DNA from: Chloroflexota bacterium
Lineage (GTDB): Bacteria > Chloroflexota > Anaerolineae > Anaerolineales > Villigracilaceae
Assembly: GCA_021787595.1 (NCBI GenBank)
Contig: JAJYLQ010000007.1
Location: 1 to 64,000 of the forward strand
Reading direction: 5' to 3'
Length of the DNA stretch: 64,000 nucleotides
In this document: positions 1 to 10,031 of the stretch, in pieces
How the letters are laid out: every line of letters starts with the position of its first letter
Numbering within the stretch: the stretch's first letter is position 1
Program-made: the position numbers and the translations under genes
The notes under the pieces: model-generated
The model's database searches: none
Told to the model about the DNA's origin: nothing
Seen by the model: only the letters and a program-made list of their open reading frames with translations

Positions 1-154
1 TTCAGCAATGTCTGTTCCTCTTCACTCAAGTCCACCATATATTTCTTCACCATGCCTGTCTCCTTTGTATGGAGACAGGATAATCCGAATCGCACTTATC
101 AAAGCATGCTTGACACAGTACTAGGCTTGTACCCTCACAAAAGGAGTCGCTCTC

Positions 155-577
155 ATGTTCGAACGCATCCTGCTGGCCGTAGATGGATCCGCTCATGCTT
201 TGCGCGCCGCCCGCGTGGCCGGTGACTTGGCACGGGCAATGAACTCGAAAATCGTAAGAATCGTCGTTGCTTATGAGGGCATCCCGGCGTACCTGGGTGA
301 GCCAAACCTCCAATTTGCAATCGAATCACGATTGAAAGACGCGCAGGAAATCCTGCAAAAAGCTGAGGAAACCGTCGGAAAAACCCCGGCAGAGATTCAT
401 ACGGAATTAATCGAAGGCTCACCAGCAGAGGCTATCATTGAAGTAGCCCGGACGCGCGACAGCCACGTGATCGTGATAGGCTCACGCGGCATGGGAACGC
501 TGACCGGCCTGGTGCTGGGCAGCACGAGTCAGAAAGTGGTCAGCCACGCGCCCTGCCCGGTGCTGATCGTGCGCTAG
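155..577 (+). CDS. Universal stress protein (UspA family)
   Basis: ORF with MFERILLAVDGSAHALRAA... and C-terminal VIGSRGMGTLTGLVLGSTSQKVVSHAPCPVLIVR, the classic Usp ATP-binding signature. Confidence 0.95.
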   Translation: MFERILLAVDGSAHALRAARVAGDLARAMNSKIVRIVVAYEGIPAYLGEPNLQFAIESRLKDAQEILQKAEETVGKTPAEIHTELIEGSPAEAIIEVARTRDSHVIVIGSRGMGTLTGLVLGSTSQKVVSHAPCPVLIVR

Positions 578-1160
578 CGCGCCGTTCGGCCCCGGCAAAT
601 TCCTCGGGTGTGTTGACGTTCGAGAAAGCAATTCCATCCGGATCGTAGCGATGGAGTTCATCCTGCGCAAGCCTTCGGATTTTGACTTTTGGGAACCAAG
701 AGATCATCCGCCATTGGTCGGAGCGGATGGCCGCTTCAATGGCCGGAATGCAGGTGGCGCGGCGGTACACCGCATGGAGAGGCTCATAGCCCTCAGTGGT
801 TTCCGCGATCACCACATCCGCTTCGTCCCGGACCAGGAAACTGGCCGCCGCGACAAGGAGCGGCGCGCTGACGAAAGGCATGTCACACGCAACGACAGCC
901 ACAGCCGGATATTTGGCGGAAACGAGCGCGGTGTAGAGTCCGCCCAATGGACCGCGATCCGGCATAAGGTCCGAAAAGAGGGGGAGCCCGAGGAAAGAAA
1001 AGCTCTCGGGCTGATTCGTCGTAATAAGGAGCTCGTCCGCAATCGGCGCAAGCCGGTCAACCACGCGCTGGATCAAGGGCTTTCCCTTGAAGGTTTTGAG
1101 CGCCTTGTTCTCGCCCATGCGTACAGATTGGCCGCCGGCCTGCACCACGACACTTAACAT
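540..1160 (-). CDS. mobA: Molybdenum cofactor guanylyltransferase (MobA-like)
   Basis: MLSVVVQAGGQSVRMGENKAL and DRGPLGGLYTAL, VACDMPFV motifs of MobA nucleotidyltransferases; 3' end overlaps the Usp gene convergently. Confidence 0.85.
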   Translation of the reverse strand: MLSVVVQAGGQSVRMGENKALKTFKGKPLIQRVVDRLAPIADELLITTNQPESFSFLGLPLFSDLMPDRGPLGGLYTALVSAKYPAVAVVACDMPFVSAPLLVAAASFLVRDEADVVIAETTEGYEPLHAVYRRATCIPAIEAAIRSDQWRMISWFPKVKIRRLAQDELHRYDPDGIAFSNVNTPEEFAGAERRASARSAPGRARG

Positions 1161-1201
1161 GCACGGATTATAATAGCGAACATTTTTGGAGGCCGCTGCA
1201 A

Positions 1202-1966
1202 ATGCTTAATCGAAAATTATTCAGCAGGATGGGATGGCTGGTACTCATCCTGTTGATCGCCGGAGGGGCGGTATATTTCTTTGGAAGCCAGTTTGTCACA
1301 CGCGCCGCGCAAGGTATCGCGCCATCGGCCATGGCTCCGTCAATAGATGATTTTCCTGTTGTGACCAATAAATCCCAACCCGATTCGATCACTTTCAATG
1401 GCTGTCCGCCTGATGGCCAAGGTGGGGATGTGGAACTTAATCTGCTGGAAAACCGAACGGATGAAGGCAAGTACGTTAACCTTTCCTTTGATACTCTGCT
1501 GGCATTGAGATGGCCAAAGAATATCGAACGGCAGGCGATGAGCGCATGGTCACCTCAAAGCGATGCCTACATCAAACAATTCCAGGGAATGCCCGTTTCG
1601 TTGACCGGCTATATCCTGTTTACGAAAGAAGCGCCGCCTTCTCCGGCAAACTGCAGCCGCAACAATCCTGAAAACGCAGATTGGAATCTGACTCTGACAA
1701 ATAACCTGAAGGACGTTCCGGCACAGGGAGTCCTGGCAGCAATAACCCCGCGCGTCCGATCCAGCCACAAATGGACATTGGACGCGCTTCGCACGGTCAG
1801 TTACCAAAAATTGCAGGTGCGCGTCGGCGGCTGGCTTTTGTTCGATCCGAGTCGTCCTGGCGATGTCGGGATAAACCGCGCAACCCTTTGGGAAATCCAT
1901 CCGGTGATGCAGATCGAGGTTTTTCAGGACGGGCATTGGATTCCGCTTGACAAGTTCTCATATTAG
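1202..1966 (+). CDS. Hypothetical membrane-anchored/secreted protein
   Basis: Long ORF with N-terminal hydrophobic segment (GWLVLILLIAGGAVYFFGS); no family recognised. Confidence 0.7.
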   Translation: MLNRKLFSRMGWLVLILLIAGGAVYFFGSQFVTRAAQGIAPSAMAPSIDDFPVVTNKSQPDSITFNGCPPDGQGGDVELNLLENRTDEGKYVNLSFDTLLALRWPKNIERQAMSAWSPQSDAYIKQFQGMPVSLTGYILFTKEAPPSPANCSRNNPENADWNLTLTNNLKDVPAQGVLAAITPRVRSSHKWTLDALRTVSYQKLQVRVGGWLLFDPSRPGDVGINRATLWEIHPVMQIEVFQDGHWIPLDKFSY

Positions 1967-2054
1967 GCTAAGCGAGCGCAAGCACAACAGTAGTATGATT
2001 ATTGAATAAATGTGAAATGGCCTGCAATTGTTCATTGTTGATTGAAAGGATTGC

Positions 2055-3167
2055 ATGTCCACTTTAGCAAACAGGCTGGATGATTTAACGGTCGAAGGGA
2101 CGCTGTATGAACATCTGCCTGGCAACGCTGTCCGCTGTTTTGCATGCGGCCACCGATGCCTTATCCGCGAGGGGAGGCGCGGGATCTGTCAGGTGCGATT
2201 TAATCAGGGCGGACATCTGCGCGTGCCGTGGGGCTATGTCGCTGCCCTCCAATCGGACCCAATCGAAAAGAAGCCATTCTTTCATGTGATGCCAGGCTCG
2301 AACGCCTTGACGTTCGGGATGCTCGGCTGTGATTATCACTGCGGTTTTTGTCAAAACTGGCTGACCTCGCAGGCCATGCGCGACCCAGCCTCGGACGAGT
2401 CGATCAACCTCATTCGCAAGATTTCACCGAAAGGAATGGTGGAGCTTGCCCGCCGCACCAAGGCATCGGCAGTTGTCTCGTCTTATAACGAGCCGCTGAT
2501 CACGAGCGAATGGGCGGTTGATATTTTCAAAGAAGCCAAAGCCGCAGGCTTGATGTGCGCTTATGTGTCCAATGGGAACAACACGCCGGAAGTCATGGAC
2601 TTTATCAGGCCGTACATCAGCGCATACAAAGTTGACCTGAAGTGCATGCAGGAAAAGAATTATCACAAGCTGGGCGGTGTGTTGAAAAACGTACTGGATG
2701 GAATCCAACGCGCCCACAAACTTGGATTGTGGGTCGAGGTCGTAACGCTTGTCATCCCGGGCTTCAACGATTCGAATGAAGAATTGTGGGACGCGGCGCG
2801 ATTCATCGCGGGCGTTTCGCGCGATATTCCGTGGCACGTCACAGCTTTTCATAAGGATTATAAAATGACCGATCCGGCCAATACGGACACCCGCACGTTG
2901 TTGCGCGCCGCGGAGATCGGGCGCGAAGCCGGACTGCGTTATGTATACGCGGGCAACCTCCCGGACCGCGTCGATGAATACGAAAATACGGTTTGCCCAA
3001 ACTGCAGCACAACGCTGATCCAGCGTTCAGGGTATGTGATCCTCGATTACCGGCTGACCGCTGCCGGGGCCTGCCCGAAATGCGGGACAAAAGTGCCTGG
3101 CGTATGGCCGCAAAATCCCACCAACGTTCATTTGAACGGATATGGCATTCCAATCCCTGTCTATTGA
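2055..3167 (+). CDS. amrS: AmmeMemoRadiSam-system radical SAM enzyme (AmrS-like)
   Basis: Zn-ribbon-like N-terminus (CFACGHRCLIREGRRGICQVR), radical SAM motif CDYHCGFCQNW, C-terminal zinc site CPNCS...CPKCG. Confidence 0.88.
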   Translation: MSTLANRLDDLTVEGTLYEHLPGNAVRCFACGHRCLIREGRRGICQVRFNQGGHLRVPWGYVAALQSDPIEKKPFFHVMPGSNALTFGMLGCDYHCGFCQNWLTSQAMRDPASDESINLIRKISPKGMVELARRTKASAVVSSYNEPLITSEWAVDIFKEAKAAGLMCAYVSNGNNTPEVMDFIRPYISAYKVDLKCMQEKNYHKLGGVLKNVLDGIQRAHKLGLWVEVVTLVIPGFNDSNEELWDAARFIAGVSRDIPWHVTAFHKDYKMTDPANTDTRTLLRAAEIGREAGLRYVYAGNLPDRVDEYENTVCPNCSTTLIQRSGYVILDYRLTAAGACPKCGTKVPGVWPQNPTNVHLNGYGIPIPVY

Positions 3168-3303
3168 CAATTCATTTTTGCTGTATAATCATCCCCATCT
3201 TGTAACATTCGGAAAGGAGGTGAGAGTCGGGCCTTAACGCGACTTATTAATCGCTCTTCCCCTGTCGTATCCAACCTATAAATTCTCTGTAGGAGGAGAA
3301 ACC

Positions 3304-5136
3304 GTGAATCGTAAACTGTACGTTTTGCTTGCTGTGATCGTCCTGGCAAGCATGGCACTGTCCGCATGTGGGGGCACTGCAACTCCCACTGCCCCGGCAA
3401 CGCAGGCGCCAGCCACTCAAGCGCCAGCCACCCAGGCGCCAGCCACGGCTGCAGCTACTCAGTGCGCGCCAGCCAAGATGGGCTGGGATCCCACTACTGC
3501 AGATACCGGCAGCAAGGGCATGACCGTTGCCTTCGAGCAGGAGCCTGACCAGGCCGTTGGCATGTTCAGCAACATGAGCTTTGCCGCATGGATCTGGCAG
3601 ATATTCGGCGTTGGTCCCGGCAAGTGGGACGACAAGAACAATCTGGTTCCCTATATAGCGACCGAGATTCCCAGCACCGCCAATGGCGATGTTTCGGCTG
3701 ATGGCCTCACGGTCACTTGGAAGCTCAAGCCCTGTATCTTCTGGTCAGATGGACAGCCAATCACATCCAAGGATATTCTCTTCACCTGGCAGGCCATGAT
3801 GAATCCGGCCAACAACCCGGTCAGCCGCAGCGGCTGGAATCAGATCGCCAGCATTGATACGCCTGATGATCAGACGGCTGTAATCCACTTCAAGTCACTG
3901 TACCCGGCCTGGCCAACGCTGCTTGACCTCGGTCCAAACAACACCAGCGGCGGAATATTGCCTGCCCATATTTTCCAGGGAAAAACCGGCCTGGAGAAGG
4001 ACCCGCAGGTCCATCAACCAACCTGGGCTGGCGGTCCGTTCGCCATCAAGGAATGGGTGGCAGGCGACCACATGACGCTGGTCCGCAACCCCAATTACTT
4101 CGGAAGCCCGGCGAAGCTGGATTACATCAACATCAAGTTCGTGCCCGATCCCGCGACGGGCCTGGCTGCCCTCAAGACCGGCGATGTGGATCTCGTGGTG
4201 AACTTTGCTGAGTCCGATATCCCTACCCTGCAAGGACTTGCTTCGCAAGGCATCAAGTATCGCGTCGACCCGACATCTGATTTCGAGCACCTGTTCTTCA
4301 ACCTGGGCACCACCGCAGGCCAGACTATCAACGGCAAGGTTGTCGGTCAGAGCGATGTGGACGGCTTCTGCCCGTTCCAGGATCCAAACGTCCGCAAGGC
4401 CATCATACTGGGCATTGACCGCCTGTCCTTCCTCACGAACTACATGCACGAGGATCAGAGCGCGTTCATCGCCTCACTGTGGCCGAACTCCTATTGGTAC
4501 AACACCAGCCTGACGCCGTATCCGTATGATCCAACCCAGGCAGCCTCGCTGTTGGATGCTGCGGGTTACAAGGTTGGTTCTGATGGTATCCGTGCCGGCA
4601 CCTGCAATGGAAAACCGGTCAAATTCTCGCTTGGCATCGAGACCACGCCTGCTCAGTTCCGCATTGACGATGTTCTGCACATCCAGTCGGATTTGAAGAA
4701 GATTGGTATCGATATCAAGCCGAACCACATCCCGGCTGGCACTTTCTTCGGTTCCTACTCTGAAGGCGCCGACATGCCGCTTGGCAAGTTCGATATGGCC
4801 ATCTACACCACCGGCTTCTATCCGGATCCCGATCCGACCGGCAGCCTCGACTGCGCCGATGTTCCAAACAAAGCCAACCCGACTGGCGGCAACAACTATC
4901 ATCTCTGCGACCCGCAGGTTGATTCCTTGATCGCCCAGGGTCTGGCGACTGCCGACCCAGCTGCCCGCAAGAAGGTCTACGACCAACTCCAGCAGTACAT
5001 GTACGACAAAGCGCTTGTAATTCCGCTGTTCGCACGCGCCAATGTGTACGGCTATTCGAGCAAACTCGTATTCCCGCCCAGCTCCGGTTGGGCCAATGCC
5101 TTCTGGGACGCCGAGAACTTCGACATCACCAAATAA
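3304..5136 (+). CDS. ABC transporter substrate-binding protein, peptide/family 5, lipoprotein
   Basis: Lipobox ASMALSACGG, Thr/Pro/Ala linker, family-5 SBP body (LKPCIFWSDGQPITSKDILFTWQAM). Confidence 0.92.
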   Translation: MNRKLYVLLAVIVLASMALSACGGTATPTAPATQAPATQAPATQAPATAAATQCAPAKMGWDPTTADTGSKGMTVAFEQEPDQAVGMFSNMSFAAWIWQIFGVGPGKWDDKNNLVPYIATEIPSTANGDVSADGLTVTWKLKPCIFWSDGQPITSKDILFTWQAMMNPANNPVSRSGWNQIASIDTPDDQTAVIHFKSLYPAWPTLLDLGPNNTSGGILPAHIFQGKTGLEKDPQVHQPTWAGGPFAIKEWVAGDHMTLVRNPNYFGSPAKLDYINIKFVPDPATGLAALKTGDVDLVVNFAESDIPTLQGLASQGIKYRVDPTSDFEHLFFNLGTTAGQTINGKVVGQSDVDGFCPFQDPNVRKAIILGIDRLSFLTNYMHEDQSAFIASLWPNSYWYNTSLTPYPYDPTQAASLLDAAGYKVGSDGIRAGTCNGKPVKFSLGIETTPAQFRIDDVLHIQSDLKKIGIDIKPNHIPAGTFFGSYSEGADMPLGKFDMAIYTTGFYPDPDPTGSLDCADVPNKANPTGGNNYHLCDPQVDSLIAQGLATADPAARKKVYDQLQQYMYDKALVIPLFARANVYGYSSKLVFPPSSGWANAFWDAENFDITK

Positions 5137-5327
5137 GGCTTAGCATGGGCCAGCGGTGACTAGAAGGGCGCCGCTGGCCCACCCAAAAGACGATATAAAC
5201 TGAAGTTGACCACTCATCAACACGGATGAACCAGGAAAAATCCAAATTTCGTCCGTGTTGATCTATGGTCAAAAACCTGTTCGAATGCCCGGTTCAATCT
5301 GTATAAAACAGATGGAAGGAGAAAGCC

Positions 5328-6287
5328 ATGTGGTCTTACTTGGTACGAAGAGTTGCACAGGCGATTCTTATCCTGTTTATCATTACCATGCTGTGTTTCA
5401 TATTGACCCGCCTTTCATCGGATCCGATGGCGCAGTATGCCAACAAACCCGGCATCACCGCCGCTGATCGCGCTGCCATCGCCAAGAGTCTCGGGTTGGA
5501 CCAGCCGCTGCCGGTGCAGTACATAAGGTGGATTGGGTTGGCCCTGCAAGGCAACCTGGGGAATTCGTTTTTCTCGAAACAACCCGTGCTGACAATGATT
5601 GAGCAGCGCTTGCCGCTGACCCTGATTCTGATGGGTACGGCTGAGGTGGTTATCATCATCGTAGCCCTCACACTAGGGCTGGTAGCTGCGGTCAAGCAGT
5701 ATTCTTTTGTAGATAATCTGATCACTTCCTTTTCTTTCATCGGCTATTCGATGCCAATTTTCTTCATCGCCTTTGGCAGCATCGAAATCTTCGCCGTTCA
5801 GTTCAAGGTCTGGGGTCTGCCCTACCTGCCGACCGGCGCTGACATCTGGGACCCAAAAGATCCTCTGGCTCTGGCCCGCCATCTTGTCCTGCCTGTTTTC
5901 AGCCTGGTAGCCATCCAGACCGCCGGCTACTCCCGCTACTTGCGTTCAAGCATCCTGGAAGTGCTTGGAATGGATTATGTTCGTACGGCCCACGCCAAAG
6001 GCTTGAGCAATCGGGCTGTGCTGTTCAAACATGCCCTCCGCAATGCGATCCTGCCCTTTGTTACCATTGTCGGGTTGGATATTCCCTTCCTGCTGGGGGG
6101 CGCGTTGGTGACCGAATCGATCTTTGCCTGGCCCGGTATGGGACGCCTGTTCTGGGAATATGCCGAACGCGGCGATTACCCGGTGGTACTGGGCGTGCTC
6201 CTGGTCACTTCGACAGCAGTGGTGTTCTTTACGATCATCGTTGATTTGGCCTACACCATTATTGATCCGCGCATCCGCTTGAGTTAG
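5328..6287 (+). CDS. ABC transporter permease, DppB/OppB type
   Basis: MWSYLVRRVAQAILILFIITMLCFIL and EAA-loop YVRTAHAKGLSNRAVLFKHALRNAILP. Confidence 0.93.
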   Translation: MWSYLVRRVAQAILILFIITMLCFILTRLSSDPMAQYANKPGITAADRAAIAKSLGLDQPLPVQYIRWIGLALQGNLGNSFFSKQPVLTMIEQRLPLTLILMGTAEVVIIIVALTLGLVAAVKQYSFVDNLITSFSFIGYSMPIFFIAFGSIEIFAVQFKVWGLPYLPTGADIWDPKDPLALARHLVLPVFSLVAIQTAGYSRYLRSSILEVLGMDYVRTAHAKGLSNRAVLFKHALRNAILPFVTIVGLDIPFLLGGALVTESIFAWPGMGRLFWEYAERGDYPVVLGVLLVTSTAVVFFTIIVDLAYTIIDPRIRLS

Positions 6288-6295
6288 GATTTGCC

Positions 6296-7258
6296 ATGGC
6301 TGCAACTGATGAATCTACTATCATCTCCACACTAAGCTTGAAGAGCACAGAGACAAAACAGCCGCTGACACCCGGTCAATTGGTCTGGCGCCGGTTCCGC
6401 AGGCACCGCATGGCCATGCTGGGCGGCATCGGCATCATTTTGCTGGTGCTTTTCATTGTAATCGGCTCCATCGTTGTTCCCGAGAGTCGGGCTAACAACA
6501 CCGACCTGAGGTCCCGTCTGGCTGCTCCAACCAGCACTCACTGGTTCGGCACGGACAGTGTTGGACGGGATGTGTTCAACCGCGTAATCTATGGCGGGCA
6601 GATTTCGCTTTTCATTGGAATATTTGCTGTGGTCCTGGAGGTAACACTCGGAACGCTGATAGGCGGCTTTGCCGCTTATTATGGCGGCTGGGTGGATGCC
6701 ATCCTGATGCGCTTTACGGAAGCCATGCTGGCCATCCCTTCGCTATTCCTGCTGATCGTGTTGGCTAAGTTCATCGGCCAAAACGTTGGGCAGGTCACGA
6801 TCCTTGGACGCACTTTTAGCGGCAGCATCGGCATTGTCATTCTGGTCATCGGTGTAACCTCATGGATGTTTCTGGCCCGTATCGTACGCGCCAACGTGTT
6901 GTCTTTGAAGGAACTGGATTACATCTCGGCTTCCAAGGCGCTGGGCGCGAACAACCGGCATGTTTTCTTCAGCCACCTGGTACCAAACACACTTGGTCCC
7001 ATTATCGTAGCGGCCACTCTTGGTTTGGCTTCTGCCATCCTTACCGAGGCCTACGTGTCCTTCCTGGGATTGGGAGTCCAATCGCCAACATCCACCTGGG
7101 GCAATATGATGCAGTCGGCACAATCGTTCCTTGAGCAAGGCGCCTGGTGGATGTGGGTCTTCCCCTCCTTCTTCATCATCTTTACCATCCTGTGCATCAA
7201 CCTGCTGGGTGATGGATTACGCGACGCGCTTGACCCGCGCAGTTCCAAACATCTCTAG
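6296..7258 (+). CDS. ABC transporter permease, DppC/OppC type
   Basis: HWFGTDSVGRDVFNRVIYGG and YISASKALGANNRHVFFSHLVPNTLGPIIV. Confidence 0.93.
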   Translation: MAATDESTIISTLSLKSTETKQPLTPGQLVWRRFRRHRMAMLGGIGIILLVLFIVIGSIVVPESRANNTDLRSRLAAPTSTHWFGTDSVGRDVFNRVIYGGQISLFIGIFAVVLEVTLGTLIGGFAAYYGGWVDAILMRFTEAMLAIPSLFLLIVLAKFIGQNVGQVTILGRTFSGSIGIVILVIGVTSWMFLARIVRANVLSLKELDYISASKALGANNRHVFFSHLVPNTLGPIIVAATLGLASAILTEAYVSFLGLGVQSPTSTWGNMMQSAQSFLEQGAWWMWVFPSFFIIFTILCINLLGDGLRDALDPRSSKHL

Positions 7259-7274
7259 ATCATCCCAACAAAAA

Positions 7275-7298
7275 ACGGACGGGCAAATGCCCGTCCGT
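7275..7298. terminator. Hairpin terminator between convergent dppC-like and rhomboid genes
   Basis: Perfect inverted repeat ACGGACGGGC-aaat-GCCCGTCCGT with an A-run to its left (U-run on the minus strand). Confidence 0.75.
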
Positions 7299-7318
7299 TC
7301 GCATTTAAGTGGATTGAA

Positions 7319-8155
7319 TTATGGCGTGATCGGATAGATCATGCCGGCCATGGCCAGCGCGCCGAAAATCAAGATGACCACCGCCGCGCCGGTCAGCACC
7401 TCACGCGGCTCCCGTTTGTCGGTCAGACTCAGCGCCGGATAGAATCCCTCCACTTCCCAGCGCGGACCCGCAAACCACGTGAAGATCAATCCGCCGAACA
7501 AGCCGCCGATGTGACCCCAAATGTCAATGCCCGGCGTCAGATCGAGCAGCAGGTTGACCGCCACGATGAAAACGATATTCCCGATTGCGCGTCCAAAATG
7601 ACCGCCGAAGAGTTTTCGATTTTGAAAAAGAAAAATTCCTTCAGCCCCGATCAAGCCAAAGATGGCGGTTGACGCGCCGACCGAATATCCGCTCGAAAAC
7701 AGGAAGGACAAAACGTTGCCGGTAAATCCTCCCAACAAATAAAGCAATAGAAATCGTCCGCGGCCAAAGTAACGCTCCAGCGTCGGCCCAAAGATGATGA
7801 GCGCATACATGTTGAACAGAATATGCGGAATCGACGCGTGCAGAAGAACCGGTGTAATGAACCGCCACAATTCCCCGGCTCGAATAAACAGGTTGATCTT
7901 TGCCCCGAATAATTCCAGCCAGTCCATTTGTGCTGCGTCGTTGGCGTAGCCAAAAATCCAGACGCTGGCAACCTGCAAAATGTAGACGGCTGTAGTCAAC
8001 CCGATGATTGTGTAAGTGACATACGGGATTGAATTCGGCATGGAGATGCGCACTGACGAAGGTGGCGGTGTCCCGCCAGGTTGACCCTCACTCCCAACCC
8101 CTCTCTCAGTGGGAGAGGGGTTCAGGGGTGAGGGGTTCATTGAATAATTATTCAC
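7319..8155 (-). CDS. Rhomboid family intramembrane serine protease
   Basis: LHASIPHILFNMYALIIFGPTLERYFGRGRFLLLYLLGGFTGNVLS...SVGASTAIFGLIGAE and GHIGGLFGG; start may be 8041 (MPNSIPYVTYT). Confidence 0.93.
   Translation of the reverse strand: MNNYSMNPSPLNPSPTERGVGSEGQPGGTPPPSSVRISMPNSIPYVTYTIIGLTTAVYILQVASVWIFGYANDAAQMDWLELFGAKINLFIRAGELWRFITPVLLHASIPHILFNMYALIIFGPTLERYFGRGRFLLLYLLGGFTGNVLSFLFSSGYSVGASTAIFGLIGAEGIFLFQNRKLFGGHFGRAIGNIVFIVAVNLLLDLTPGIDIWGHIGGLFGGLIFTWFAGPRWEVEGFYPALSLTDKREPREVLTGAAVVILIFGALAMAGMIYPITP
8085..8134. repeat. GC-rich palindromic repeat, family A (CCCTCACTCCC...GGTGAGGG)
   Basis: Imperfect palindrome ccctcactcccaacccctctctcagtgggagaggggttcaggggtgaggg; relatives at 23591 and 41755. 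Confidence 0.8.
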
Positions 8156-8775
8156 AGATTGACCTTTCGTTGTTGCACGCGATGATGTTCAGCCTCGATG
8201 ATGGCTCGGACAATGTCCACCGTGTGATCAAGTTGAAAATCGTGATTGACAATGACATAATCAAACGCTTCGACGCGCTTGAGTTCCTTGCGCGCCGTTG
8301 CAATGCGGATCGCAAGCGAGTCGGAGGTTTCAGTCTTGCGTTCCTGCAAACGACGGACAAGTTCATCTTCATTTTCAGTCGTGATGAAGATCAACAGCGC
8401 ATCGTGCGCCAGCTTGCGGACAGTTTCAGCGCCCTGCACGTCCAGGCGCATGACCACATCCTTGCCGCTGGCCAAGGCCTCGCGCACCTGCGCTTTGGGA
8501 ATGCCTTTGTAATCGCCGTAGACAATCGCGTATTCGATGAGTTCGTTATCCTCGATCATGCGCGCGAATTCTTCCTTGGAAACGAACCAATAATCCCTGC
8601 CGTGCGTTTCATTCGGGCGCTTTGGGCGCGTCGTGGCCGTGACGACAAAATGAAATGGCAGGCCGCGTTCCTGCATCCGCTGGACGACGGTATCCTTTCC
8701 AGCGCCCGACGGGCCGGAGATGACGATCAACAGCGGTTGCGGGAAATGAAAATCAAAATCGGGATCAGAAGCCAC
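8152..8775 (-). CDS. gmk: Guanylate kinase
   Basis: LLIVISGPSGAGKDTVVQRM...FVVTATTRPKRPNETHGRDYWFVSKEEF. Confidence 0.95.
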   Translation of the reverse strand: MASDPDFDFHFPQPLLIVISGPSGAGKDTVVQRMQERGLPFHFVVTATTRPKRPNETHGRDYWFVSKEEFARMIEDNELIEYAIVYGDYKGIPKAQVREALASGKDVVMRLDVQGAETVRKLAHDALLIFITTENEDELVRRLQERKTETSDSLAIRIATARKELKRVEAFDYVIVNHDFQLDHTVDIVRAIIEAEHHRVQQRKVNL

Positions 8776-8835
8776 AAAGATATTTTACCAGACCGAGGCC
8801 TTTCATCTATCTTCCAGTCGCGTTAAAATTGGGAC

Positions 8836-9219
8836 ATGCCAACCTACGATTTTATTTGCAACGATTGCAGGGAACGATTCGATGTTTTTCTGAGTTTCAG
8901 CGAATATGGGAGAAAACCTGTTACCTGCGCGCATTGCGGAAGCAAAAATGTCCGCCGCAGGATGACGAAAGTGCGCGTGGCCAAATCCGAGGAAAGCCGC
9001 ATGGAAAGCATGATGGACCCGTCCGCGCTGGAAGGCATGGAGGAGGATCCAAAGGCACTCGGCAGGATGATGAAGAAGATGGGGAACGAAATGGGCGAGG
9101 ACATGCCTCCCGAATTCGATGATGTCGTGGATCGGCTGGAGGCGGGCCAATCGCCGGAGGAAATCGAATCTGCGCTGCCGGATCTCGGAGCGGACGCGGG
9201 CGGCGGGGCTGATGAATAA
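8836..9219 (+). CDS. FmdB family zinc ribbon protein
   Basis: MPTYDFICNDCRERFDVFLSFSEYGRKPVTCAHCGSKNVRRRMTKV. Confidence 0.88.
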   Translation: MPTYDFICNDCRERFDVFLSFSEYGRKPVTCAHCGSKNVRRRMTKVRVAKSEESRMESMMDPSALEGMEEDPKALGRMMKKMGNEMGEDMPPEFDDVVDRLEAGQSPEEIESALPDLGADAGGGADE

Positions 9220-9222
9220 CGC

Positions 9223-9283
9223 GTAAGGGCACAGCGTGACGAGCAAACGCCCGGCGTTCTTTATGATTCCGCTGCGCCCCTGC
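9223..9283. repeat. Intergenic palindromic repeat, family B (GTAGGGGCACAGCG...CGCTGTGCCCCTAC)
   Basis: Arms gtaagggcacagcg and cgctgcgcccctgc; relatives at 15524, 16667, 21306, 38048. Confidence 0.75.
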
Positions 9284-9287
9284 TGTT

Positions 9288-10031
9288 TTATATCGTCAAA
9301 ATAATCGGTTCGTTCTTCGTGACGATGATCGTATGTTCGAACTGCGCGGCGATGGCATTATCCATCGTGCGTAATGACCAGCCATCGCGTTCCTCCCTGA
9401 TGCGTCCGCGCCCGGTCGTCAGGAACGGCTCGATGGCAAGCACCAAACCGTCTTTCAAGATTCGATGATCGCGGGGATCGTAGAAGTTCAGGATTTCACG
9501 GGGGTCTTCATGCAGACCGCGTCCAATACCGTGGCCGGTCAATTCATAGATGACGTTGTAGCCGCGCCTCTTCGCTTCGTTCTGGACCGTTTTGCCGATC
9601 TCGTTTAATGGGCGTCCCGCGCGTGCGACGTTCACGGCCCTCATCAAAGTTGACTTTGTGGCCTCGAGAAGTTTGTGGATCTCAGGCGAACGTTTCGATA
9701 CCCACAATGACGCGCCGGTGTCCGCAAAATAGCCGTCGAGTTCAGCAGAGACGTCAATGTGGATCAACTCGCCTTCGCGTAAGGCATGCTCACCGGGAAT
9801 GCCATGCGCAATGACCGGTGAAACGCTGATGCAGGTCGCGCCGGGAAATTGGTACGTCACCTCGGGAGCGGAATGCGCGCCGCGCGACTCGAGGAGGCCG
9901 CGCCCGATATCGTCCAACTCGCCGGTCGTGATGCCCGGTCGAACCGCCTGCATCATTTTCTGCAGCACCTCAGCGCAAATGCGCCCGATGGCTTTCAATG
10001 CTTTGATATCGTTCTCAGTATCAGCCGTCAT
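9288..10031 (-). CDS. map: Type I methionyl aminopeptidase
   Basis: INEIGKTVQNEAKRRGYNVIYELTGHGIGRGLHEDPREILNF; metal ligands HIDVSAELDGYFADTG. Confidence 0.95.
   Translation of the reverse strand: MTADTENDIKALKAIGRICAEVLQKMMQAVRPGITTGELDDIGRGLLESRGAHSAPEVTYQFPGATCISVSPVIAHGIPGEHALREGELIHIDVSAELDGYFADTGASLWVSKRSPEIHKLLEATKSTLMRAVNVARAGRPLNEIGKTVQNEAKRRGYNVIYELTGHGIGRGLHEDPREILNFYDPRDHRILKDGLVLAIEPFLTTGRGRIREERDGWSLRTMDNAIAAQFEHTIIVTKNEPIILTI

Noticed and set aside
540-577. Convergent overlap of uspA-like and mobA 3' ends as regulatory antisense
   Set aside because: 38-bp overlap is common for convergent genes; no further evidence.
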